Origin: JACTUA01 sp964551875
GTDB taxonomy: Archaea; Halobacteriota; Methanomicrobia; Methanomicrobiales; JACTUA01
Direction: 5' to 3'
NCBI GenBank assembly: GCA_964551875.1
Contig: CAZKEV010000020.1
Span: 1-33,982, forward strand
Length of the DNA stretch: 33,982 nucleotides
This document shows, piece after piece, positions 24,905 to 31,627 of this stretch (position 1 is its first letter; each line of letters opens with the position of its first letter). The notes beneath the pieces are model-generated. The model worked only from the letters and a program-made list of their open reading frames with translations, searched no databases and had not been told where the DNA came from. Made by a program: the position numbers and the translations under genes.

Positions 24905-25759
24905 TTATTTTCCACCTACGATTCCTTTCAGGGTCTTTGCCTCGCGGGAGGCCCGGGCGATGATGGCGTCCATCGCGTCTTTCTCGTAGACGCTTGCCTC
25001 AACGGCCAGGTTCCTTGCCTCGGAGAAGGCCTTCCCGATGATCGCGGCGACCGTGACCTTCGTCGGATACCCGGCGTCGAGCGAGAGGCTGAATGCCTGG
25101 CGTGTGGCAAGGGCGATGTCCCGCCGATATGCCTCGTCGTCGATGGCGAGGCTCTCGGGCCGGAAGATGGTCTTCTCGTAGAAGGCCGCCTGGAGCCGGA
25201 GTCCCACGTCCATGGGCTTGATCTCAAGCTTCGAGAGGATGTCGGCGACCTTCTTCGAGATCACCGCTCCCTTCTTCACGACGACCTTCGTGTCCCGGAT
25301 CCTCACCTTGCCGGCGTCGATGACGGCAGGGATCCCCGCCTGCTGGAGCTCGCCGACGACAGGGCCCGGCTTGAAGTTCGTGGGCCCCTTTGAGACGACG
25401 ATATCATCGGGGGCGACCTCGCCCGCCTTCGCGGCCATCTTCGTCTTCGTCTTTTCAAGCGTCCTGAAGAGGGAGAAGGGGTTCTGGTTCGTGAAGATGA
25501 GGGCACTCTGGCCTTCGATGAACTTCTCGAGGTCCGCGTAGTCGCCGCCCAGTTCTGCGAAGGCATGCTCGATGAGGGTGTTCCTCGTCATGCGGAGCAC
25601 CGCCTTCCCGTGGAGATCCCTCCGGATCCCCTGGAGCTGGGCCGCGGGGATACCGTGGACGTCCACGAGCGAGATCACCGCATAGTCCTTCGCCCAGACC
25701 TTGATCTTCTCCACCTCGTCCCGCTTCCACTTGGGGAGGTGGTGCGTGTACAGAGCCAT
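24905..25759 (-). CDS. rpl10: Large-subunit ribosomal protein L10 (P0)
   Basis: A 284-aa stalk base protein that binds 23S rRNA and carries L12 dimers. The N-terminal rRNA-binding domain has HLPKWKRDEVEKI, RMTRNTLIEHA and the archaeal P0 insertion (KGPTNFKPGPVVGELQQAGI). The C-terminal helices that bind L12 are present (RQAFSLSLDAGYPT, KAFSEARNLAVEA). The protein ends at KTLKGIVGGK, without the acidic stretch plus GLGALFG tail found in many archaeal P0 proteins. It begins one base after the rpl1 stop, so the two are coupled. Confidence 0.95.
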   Translation of the reverse strand: MALYTHHLPKWKRDEVEKIKVWAKDYAVISLVDVHGIPAAQLQGIRRDLHGKAVLRMTRNTLIEHAFAELGGDYADLEKFIEGQSALIFTNQNPFSLFRTLEKTKTKMAAKAGEVAPDDIVVSKGPTNFKPGPVVGELQQAGIPAVIDAGKVRIRDTKVVVKKGAVISKKVADILSKLEIKPMDVGLRLQAAFYEKTIFRPESLAIDDEAYRRDIALATRQAFSLSLDAGYPTKVTVAAIIGKAFSEARNLAVEASVYEKDAMDAIIARASREAKTLKGIVGGK

Positions 25760-25760
25760 C

Positions 25761-26402
25761 TCACACCAGCCTCACTGCAGGCCCCATGGTGGTCTTCACG
25801 AAGACCGAGCGGACATTCAGGTGCCCCTGCTCGAGGACGGACTCGATCCTCTTCATCACCGTGTCGATATTCTCGGCGATCAGGTTCGGGTCCATCTCGG
25901 TGGAACCCACCTTCGCGTGGAAGGTGGTCCGGTCCTTGGTCCGGATCTTTACCGACGAGCGGAGCCGGTCGACCATCGGGCGGATGTCGGTCCCGGGCTG
26001 CACGGGGATGGGCATACGCCCCCGCGGGCCGAGCCTGGGCCCGAGGTACCTCCCCACCTGGGACATGATTGATGTCTCTGCAATGAAGAAGCGGTACTCG
26101 CCCGCGATCTTCCGCGCCTCGCGGGGGGCGCCTCCCAGGCGCTCGATCTCCTCAGAAGAGAGGATCAGGTCCACCTTGGCGTCCTTTGCCTTTGCCGTGA
26201 TGTCCCCCTTCCCGAGCACGGCGATCTTCACTCCCCCGAGCTGGTGGGGGAGGAGGATCGTCTCGTCGATCCGGTTCTTGGGCTGGGACAGGTCGATGTT
26301 CTTTAAGTTCACCGTAATGTCCACGCTCTCCCGGAACTTCCGCTTCGGGGCGCTCTCTATGGCCGTCTTCACGGTAGATACGATCTTTTCCTTCTCAACC
26401 AT
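25761..26402 (-). CDS. rpl1: Large-subunit ribosomal protein L1
   Basis: A 213-aa protein of the L1 stalk, which binds 23S rRNA and helps eject deacylated tRNA. KRKFRESVDITVNLKNIDL, the MSQVGRYLGPRLGPRGRMP block and the VGSTEMDPNLIAENI segment are family hallmarks, and the length is typical for archaea. In Methanococcus, L1 represses its own operon by binding its mRNA; I could not identify such a site here with confidence. It lies 52 nt after rpl11. Confidence 0.96.
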   Translation of the reverse strand: MVEKEKIVSTVKTAIESAPKRKFRESVDITVNLKNIDLSQPKNRIDETILLPHQLGGVKIAVLGKGDITAKAKDAKVDLILSSEEIERLGGAPREARKIAGEYRFFIAETSIMSQVGRYLGPRLGPRGRMPIPVQPGTDIRPMVDRLRSSVKIRTKDRTTFHAKVGSTEMDPNLIAENIDTVMKRIESVLEQGHLNVRSVFVKTTMGPAVRLV

Positions 26403-26454
26403 CTGATACCTCCATAGTCCTCGACCTCGTGCGATCTCCTATGGTCAGTCTCCT

Positions 26455-26928
26455 TCACGCTAGGCGCTCATCGAACTCGCCCGCATCGATGGCTGCAAGG
26501 AGCTCCTTCGGCTTCCGCCCCTCCACGGTGACTCCCATGGAGACGCAGGTGCCGATGACCTCCTTGACACAGCTCTTCGTCGTATACGAGAGCATGTCGC
26601 CAGACTTCATGCGGGCGATCCGGATGGCCGCCTCGAGCGGCAGGTTGCCCACCAGCTGGGTGCTGGGCTGGGCAGACCCCTTCTCGATCCCGACCTCCTT
26701 CTTGATGAGGGCGGTGGTCGGTGGGGTCCCCACGGTCACCGTGAACTGCTTCTTGTCGTCGACCTCGATCTTGACCGGAACCTGCATCCCGTTATAGTCT
26801 GCAGTCTTCCGGTTGATCTCGTCCACGACCGCCTTCACGTTGATACCAAGGGGGCCTAAAGAGGGCCCTAATGGTTGGCCGGGGGTTGCCCTGCCGCCGG
26901 GTACCAGTACCTCGACGATCTCTCCCAT
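26455..26928 (-). CDS. rpl11: Large-subunit ribosomal protein L11
   Basis: A 157-aa protein of the GTPase-associated centre. The N-terminal domain has LVPGGRATPGQPLGPSLGPL and the C-terminal rRNA-binding domain has LEAAIRIARMKSGDMLSY and KEVIGTCVSMGV. The size and sequence are archaeal. A GGTGG ribosome site lies 6 nt upstream of the ATG. A TATA element about 45 nt upstream suggests that the ribosomal part of the operon also has its own promoter. Confidence 0.97.
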   Translation of the reverse strand: MGEIVEVLVPGGRATPGQPLGPSLGPLGINVKAVVDEINRKTADYNGMQVPVKIEVDDKKQFTVTVGTPPTTALIKKEVGIEKGSAQPSTQLVGNLPLEAAIRIARMKSGDMLSYTTKSCVKEVIGTCVSMGVTVEGRKPKELLAAIDAGEFDERLA

Positions 26929-26971
26929 GTCGTTCCACCAGGCGTGACCCTGAAGGGTTCACCGCTTGGGT

Positions 26972-26979
26972 TATATAAG
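26972..26979 (-). promoter_or_regulatory. Internal TATA box before rpl11
   Basis: The palindromic TTATATAA sits in the 99-bp gap between spt5 and rpl11. On the minus strand it would start transcription near 26949, about 20 nt before the rpl11 ATG. It would allow L11-L1-L10-L12 to be made independently of the upstream spt5, secE and ftsZ genes. Confidence 0.6.
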
Positions 26980-27027
26980 GTCGTGCCGATGGGTTAAAAA
27001 AGTATCAATTGGGTCACGGGGAGGCCC

Positions 27028-27546
27028 TCACCGGTCCTCCACCTTCTCCACGACCCGGACATGGTCGCCCCGCACCGTGATGGGGATGGGGACAACGGAC
27101 TCGTAGAGCTCGACGGTGATCTCCTCCTTCCCCATGTCCACCCTCTTCACGACGGCCTTCTCCCCCTTGAAGGGGCCGGCGATGAGCTCGACGATGGTCC
27201 CCTCGTCGATCCCGCTCACCACGGGCTTCGGGACCAGGAAGTGGGCGACCTCCTCGAGCTTCGTCTCCCCCTTCACCACCGCGCGCGCATGGGGGATCAT
27301 CTCGACCAGCTGCTCGATCCGCGCATGGCTCTCCGGGGTCTCCACGAGCACATAGCCGCGGAGCTCGTCGGGCACGATGATCGCGACGACCTTGATGTCG
27401 GTCTGGGTCTCCACCGCCTTCTTGATGCTGTCGGCCACCGCCCGCTCCTGCTTGGCCGTGGTCTTGATCGCAAAGATGCGGTTCCCCGCTGTCGCGGGGT
27501 TCGCCATCGTCGCGGGAGTCTCCGGGGGCTTTACCTCGTCGGTCAT
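27028..27546 (-). CDS. spt5: Transcription elongation factor Spt5 (NusG homologue)
   Basis: A 172-aa elongation factor that binds the RNA polymerase clamp and raises processivity, normally as a complex with Spt4. Residues about 22-110 are the NGN domain (RIFAIKTTAKQERAVADSI, GYVLVETPE). Residues about 113-165 are a KOW domain (EGTIVELIAGPFKGEKAVVKRV). An N-terminal stretch of about 20 residues rich in Pro/Ala is extra. The gene lies 10 nt after secE, the widely conserved secE-nusG/spt5-rpl11-rpl1 order. No spt4 gene is in the window. Confidence 0.95.
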   Translation of the reverse strand: MTDEVKPPETPATMANPATAGNRIFAIKTTAKQERAVADSIKKAVETQTDIKVVAIIVPDELRGYVLVETPESHARIEQLVEMIPHARAVVKGETKLEEVAHFLVPKPVVSGIDEGTIVELIAGPFKGEKAVVKRVDMGKEEITVELYESVVPIPITVRGDHVRVVEKVEDR

Positions 27547-27556
27547 GGAACCTCGT

Positions 27557-27733
27557 TTAGTGCGGGAGGGCGCTCATAGACGAGAGGATCAGGAAGCCGA
27601 TGAGCCCGATGAGGAGGATCCCCGCGGCTGCGACTATGGCGATCTTCTGGAATTCATCCCGGGTGGGGGTCCGCGCGAGCTTGATGACGCGCCAGTATTT
27701 GTGGAAGAGCTCTTCCTCGATCTTGAAAGCCAT
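27557..27733 (-). CDS. secE: Preprotein translocase subunit SecE (Sec61 gamma)
   Basis: A 58-aa single-span membrane protein that clamps the SecY channel. The amphipathic N-terminal helix (FHKYWRVIKLARTPTRDEF) and one transmembrane segment (IVAAAGILLIGLIGFLIL) are typical of archaeal SecE. I chose the ATG at 27733, which has GTGAGG upstream. An in-frame GTG at 27745 would overlap the ftsZ stop by 4 nt and add four residues. Position between ftsZ and spt5 supports the call. Confidence 0.9.
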   Translation of the reverse strand: MAFKIEEELFHKYWRVIKLARTPTRDEFQKIAIVAAAGILLIGLIGFLILSSMSALPH

Positions 27734-27741
27734 CTCCTTCC

Positions 27742-28875
27742 TCACTTCATGAAGTCTATCTCGAAATGCTTGGCAACCCTGCGGGGCGCCTCCTTCTCGG
27801 ATCTCCCGTAGATCTGGGGCGAATGGACGCCGGTGACCACGAGCATGGTCCTCATCCGGTGCTGCATGGTCGGGTCCACCATAGCCCCCCAGATGATCCG
27901 TGCGTTCGGGTCCACGCGGTCGAAGACCTCCTGGACGACCCCCTCGGCCTCGGCGATGGTCATGTCGGGGCCTCCCACCACGTTCACCAGGGCTGCGGTG
28001 GCGCCCGAGATGTCCACGTCAAGGAGCGGAGACCGGAGCGCCTTCTTCACGGAATCGGCGGCCTTGTCCTCGGCATCGCTCTCGCCCATCCCGATCATGG
28101 CGACCCCGCCCCGCTCCATGACGGTCCGGACATCGGCGAAGTCCAGGTTCACGAGGCCGGGCAGGGTGATGAGCTCGGTGATCCCCTTTACGGCCCGCAT
28201 GAGCACCTCGTCCGCAACCTTGAAGGCGGCATAGAGCGGGAGCCTGGGGACGACCTCGAGGAGCCGGTCGTTCGGGACCACGATCACGGTGTCTGCGATG
28301 TCCCGGAGCCGCTCGAGGCCCGCTTCGGCGTTCTCGCGCCGGATGGACCCCTCGGCGGTGAAGGGCAGGGTGACGATCGCGATGGTCAGGGCCCCCTGCT
28401 CGCGGGCGGCTTTGGCCACGACGGGTGCTGCCCCCGTACCGGTCCCGCCACCGAGGCCGGTGGTGAGAAAGACCATGTCGCAGCCCGCGACCGCCTTCTT
28501 GATCGCCTCGATCGCCTCGACGGCTGCCTCCTCCCCCACCTGGGGGATGGACCCGGCGCCGAGCCCCCTCGTCCGCTGCCGGCCGAGGAGGATCCGGTAC
28601 TGGGCCTGGGTACGGATGAGGTGCTGGGCATCCGTGTTCATGGCGATGAGCCGTGCGCCATGGATCCCCTCCTCCATGATGCGGGTGATGGTATTGGACC
28701 CGCTCCCGCCGCAGCCGATGACCGCGATCTCGGTCCGCAGCTGGGAGAGAACCTCCTCGAGCTCCTTATCAGACTGGGGGGCGGCTATCGGCGCAATAGG
28801 CGGCTGTGCGGTGGCCGCCATTGCCTTCTGCTCCTCCTGCCCCCTCTCCAACGCCTCATCGATCACGGACTTCAT
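27742..28875 (-). CDS. ftsZ: Cell division GTPase FtsZ
   Basis: A 377-aa tubulin-like GTPase that forms the division ring. An N-terminal linker of about 45 residues precedes the nucleotide-binding core: AVIGCGGSGSNT, then the tubulin signature GGGTGTGAAP (142-151) and the T7 loop NLDFADVRTVM, which completes GTP hydrolysis in the next subunit. The C-terminal domain ends in a short EIDFMK. The position next to secE and spt5 fits the archaeal FtsZ1-type locus. The start ATG at 28875 overlaps the dtdA TGA (ATGA); the frame upstream is dtdA in another phase and shows no FtsZ similarity. Confidence 0.96.
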   Translation of the reverse strand: MKSVIDEALERGQEEQKAMAATAQPPIAPIAAPQSDKELEEVLSQLRTEIAVIGCGGSGSNTITRIMEEGIHGARLIAMNTDAQHLIRTQAQYRILLGRQRTRGLGAGSIPQVGEEAAVEAIEAIKKAVAGCDMVFLTTGLGGGTGTGAAPVVAKAAREQGALTIAIVTLPFTAEGSIRRENAEAGLERLRDIADTVIVVPNDRLLEVVPRLPLYAAFKVADEVLMRAVKGITELITLPGLVNLDFADVRTVMERGGVAMIGMGESDAEDKAADSVKKALRSPLLDVDISGATAALVNVVGGPDMTIAEAEGVVQEVFDRVDPNARIIWGAMVDPTMQHRMRTMLVVTGVHSPQIYGRSEKEAPRRVAKHFEIDFMK

Positions 28876-30209
28876 AGGTACAACTCCAACCCCGGGATGT
28901 GGATCTCTGTAATTCTGGCTGTCTGGACCATGGACGGGGTGATGACCCTCCCGTCGAGATCGATCTCCTCGCCTGCTGACAACCTGCCAAAGAGCGGTCC
29001 CTTCGGGACCCCGAGAGCACATGCTTTCCCGGGGTCGAAGCGGAACCTCCTGATGATCAGGCGATCACCTTCAACAGCCGCATCCTGACGTTCAATAATG
29101 ATTTTCACACACAGGTTTATTAAGTCATGGATGACGACGGCCTTCAGCTTCTCATCCGTAATGAAGAGGGGGAGGACCCCCTTCCCGCCACCCGAGAGGT
29201 GGACGACCTGCATGGCTTCCAGCCCGGCGATGACCCCCTTCTCATCAGCCCTCACGGCCTCGGCGATGAGAGCCAAATTCATTTCGACGAGGACGGGTCT
29301 CCCGATGGTGGTGAGCCCGTGGGGGTGGCAGCGGGCATCGGGGTGTGCCCTCTCAGCGAGGGTCCGGACCGCCAGGTAGGAGGACCATTCCATATCCCCC
29401 AGCGAGAGGATCTCTCCTTCAGTGAGGACCGGAAGCCCGAGGTCCCCGAGGATCCCGTCGATCCGTGAGAGGGCATAGGGATCGAGGGCCTTCCTGTCGA
29501 TATACGCGGCGACCGCCCGGGTCCGGTCCCGCATCATGGCGACCATCTCCTCATCGAGGACCCCGACCTCCCGGCTGTGGGCAATGTGCCCGAAGGCGCC
29601 CCGTGACGTGCAGGCGATCTCCGTCTGGCGGGCGGCGTAGTGGTTTCCCCCGAACCCGACGAGATGGATGACGTTGCCCGGCCTCGCCGCGAAGATACCC
29701 TCCGCGGCGGCACTGCCGGCACGGGGGTCCGCCCATTCCGAAGCCGTGGATCCGATCTCCACGAAGAAGGACGGGGTCCCGAGCTCCGTGGGGCCGTGGT
29801 GGGTCACCTCGTAGGAGACGGCATATCCAGGGGGTGCCCTGTGGCGGAGTTCCCGGAGAATTGCCTGCATAAAGGAAGGGCATGCCGGCGGGAGAGAGCG
29901 GGGCTTCCCGCCAAGTTCGGCGCCTGCCAGGTTACCGGTTACATGGACGGTGAGAACAGGGGAGGGCTCCCTGCTCGTATGCCGCGATATGAAGATGATG
30001 AGGTCGGAGGGGTAATCCCGGTCGATCCCATCGGCGTGGATGAGCCGGCCTTCCACCTCGTGGAACCTGAATGAGGGGCCGCTCCCACCGGCCTCCTCCC
30101 TGCCAGAGCCCCGGGCCTGGATGAGCTCCTCCATATGGCGGCGGATGTTCCTTCCCGCTTCGTCCTGGGCAGAGTTGATGACGGCTACCCGAAGGTCTCC
30201 CTGGTTCAT
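28872..30209 (-). CDS. dtdA: D-aminoacyl-tRNA deacylase, DtdA/GEK1 type, with long C-terminal extension
   Basis: A 445-aa proofreading enzyme that removes D-amino acids from tRNA, of the archaeal/plant DTD2 type. Family motifs are DLIIFISRHTS, VTHHGPTELGTPSFFVEIGS and VGFGGNHYAARQTEIA. The catalytic part ends near residue 270. About 175 further residues follow, ending with the segment ALGVPKGPLFGRL...DGRVITPSMV, which resembles the C-terminal GxPxGPLxGxL motif of RNase Z. The gene is first in the minus-strand superoperon and overlaps ftsZ by 4 nt. It diverges from the moeA cluster, with 42 bp between starts. The GEK1 call is firm; the role of the extension is not known to me. Confidence 0.88.
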   Translation of the reverse strand: MNQGDLRVAVINSAQDEAGRNIRRHMEELIQARGSGREEAGGSGPSFRFHEVEGRLIHADGIDRDYPSDLIIFISRHTSREPSPVLTVHVTGNLAGAELGGKPRSLPPACPSFMQAILRELRHRAPPGYAVSYEVTHHGPTELGTPSFFVEIGSTASEWADPRAGSAAAEGIFAARPGNVIHLVGFGGNHYAARQTEIACTSRGAFGHIAHSREVGVLDEEMVAMMRDRTRAVAAYIDRKALDPYALSRIDGILGDLGLPVLTEGEILSLGDMEWSSYLAVRTLAERAHPDARCHPHGLTTIGRPVLVEMNLALIAEAVRADEKGVIAGLEAMQVVHLSGGGKGVLPLFITDEKLKAVVIHDLINLCVKIIIERQDAAVEGDRLIIRRFRFDPGKACALGVPKGPLFGRLSAGEEIDLDGRVITPSMVQTARITEIHIPGLELYL

Positions 30210-30251
30210 CGATGGTAAACACTATGTTGCAGGAAAGGAATTATTGTTACC

Positions 30252-30428
30252 ATGGACGATGCCCTCATCAAAAAAGCGTTCGACGAATCAGGGGTCGTGA
30301 GCGATCTGCCCTGCCCGAAGGCCTTTGAGATCTCCGAGAAGTACGGTATCCCCAAGCTGGAGATCGCCCGGTACTGCAACAGGCACAAGATCAAGATCAG
30401 GAAGTGCCAGCTGGGCTGCTTTGGATGA
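30252..30428 (+). CDS. Small Cys-containing protein (58 aa) ending CQLGCFG, coupled to moeA
   Basis: A short protein starting MDDALIKKAFDESG, with a helical middle resembling a helix-turn-helix (KAFEISEKYGIPKLEIARYC) and a C-terminus KIRKCQLGCFG. Four cysteines (CP near residue 21, YC near 44, then C-x4-C) could bind metal or cofactor. I recall similar small CQLGCF proteins beside molybdenum-cofactor genes in other prokaryotes, but no established function. Its TGA overlaps the moeA ATG (ATGA), so translation is coupled, which is the best evidence that it is real. It starts 42 bp from the divergent dtdA start. Confidence 0.75.
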   Translation: MDDALIKKAFDESGVVSDLPCPKAFEISEKYGIPKLEIARYCNRHKIKIRKCQLGCFG

Positions 30429-31627
30429 GCTTCTTTCTCAGGGTGGTCACTCTCGAGGAAGCAGTCAGGGTGATCCGGGATATCGCTCCTGCCCCCTGTG
30501 AAGAAGAGACCCCCCTCGACGAGGCACTCCGCCGTGTCCTCGCCCGGGATGCGTTTGCCGCAGAGGACATACCGGGTTTCGCCCGCACGACCGTGGACGG
30601 TTACGCAGTCCGGGCTGCGGATACGGTGGGGGCTGGCGAGGCGATCCCTGCTATCCTGCGGCTGACGGGGGAGGTCTCCATGGGAACAGAACCGGGCCGT
30701 CCCCTTGGGAGAGGAGAGGTGATCTACCTCCCCACCGGCGCCATGCTTCCGTCCGGTGCGGATGCTGCCGTGATGATCGAGTATACCGAACGGATCGGGG
30801 TCGAGATCCTGGTGAAGAGACCCGTAGCCCCCGGGGAGAATGTCATCCTTGCAGGGGAGGACTTCCCGAAGGGGGCTCTCATCCTCCCGAACGGGACACA
30901 CCTTTCGCCCCGGGATATCGGGATACTCGCCGCCGCCGGTTATGACAGGATCACGGTCCACCGGAGGCCGGTCGTGGGGATCATCTCCACAGGGAACGAG
31001 CTCGTACCCGTCGATGCAACCCCGGGCCCAGGGCAGGTGAGGGACGCGAACGGCCCCATGTGCGCCGCTTTCGTAGAAGAGGCGGGGTGCAGCCCCCGGC
31101 TCTATGGGATTGCCAGTGATGACAGGGGTGCACTCATCGGGGTGCTGGACAGGGCGATTGGTGATTGCGATGCGATCCTCATCTCGGGAGGCTCTTCCAA
31201 AGACGTGCGGGACATGGCGGCATCGGTCATAGCAGAGAAGGGCGAGGTACTTGTCCACGGGATCGGGATCGCGCCCGGGAAGCCCACCATCATCGGGTTG
31301 GTAGGAGGGAGACCGGTCATCGGCCTCCCCGGGCATCCCGCCTCGGCGTATGTCATCCTCCATACCCTTGCAGGGCCCCTCTTCTCGGCGATGTCCGGGT
31401 CCCCCAGACCGGAGAGAAGGGTCTCCGCGGTCCTCGCCGAGAATATCCCCTCCCAGAAGGGGAAGGTTGAGTTCGTCCGGGTCCGGATCGAGGGTGGCAG
31501 GGCTGTCCCGTGCTTCGGGAAGAGCGGCCTCCTCAACACATTCGCCGGCAGCGATGGCCTCGTCCAGTTGCCCGCCGAGAGGGAAGGGTTCGAGGCCGGC
31601 GAGACCGTGGAGGTGATCCTCTGGTGA
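30425..31627 (+). CDS. moeA: Molybdopterin molybdenumtransferase MoeA
   Basis: A 400-aa enzyme that inserts molybdate (or tungstate) into adenylylated molybdopterin. The family blocks are present: IPGFARTTVDGYAVRA, YLPTGAMLPSGADAAVMIE, ISTGNELVP, ILISGGSSKDVRD, GIGIAPGKPTIIG and GLPGHPASAYV. The length is typical of MoeA. The start ATG at 30425 overlaps the preceding small gene; its own stop overlaps the GTG of the following moeA-like gene. In methanogens this activity serves W/Mo enzymes such as formylmethanofuran and formate dehydrogenases; none is encoded in this window. Confidence 0.95.
   Translation: MSFFLRVVTLEEAVRVIRDIAPAPCEEETPLDEALRRVLARDAFAAEDIPGFARTTVDGYAVRAADTVGAGEAIPAILRLTGEVSMGTEPGRPLGRGEVIYLPTGAMLPSGADAAVMIEYTERIGVEILVKRPVAPGENVILAGEDFPKGALILPNGTHLSPRDIGILAAAGYDRITVHRRPVVGIISTGNELVPVDATPGPGQVRDANGPMCAAFVEEAGCSPRLYGIASDDRGALIGVLDRAIGDCDAILISGGSSKDVRDMAASVIAEKGEVLVHGIGIAPGKPTIIGLVGGRPVIGLPGHPASAYVILHTLAGPLFSAMSGSPRPERRVSAVLAENIPSQKGKVEFVRVRIEGGRAVPCFGKSGLLNTFAGSDGLVQLPAEREGFEAGETVEVILW

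Noticed and set aside
26340..26402. L1 autoregulatory mRNA site as in Methanococcus
   Set aside because: I looked near the start of rpl1 but could not identify the binding structure with any confidence by eye.
28981..29030. Further copy of the repeat element (CCCGAGAGCAC)
   Set aside because: Only about 11 bases match, inside the dtdA coding sequence; chance in GC-rich DNA.
27766..29088. Long plus-strand frame opposite ftsZ
   Set aside because: FtsZ on the minus strand is unambiguous; the plus frame translates to low-complexity His/Gly/Asp-rich sequence.
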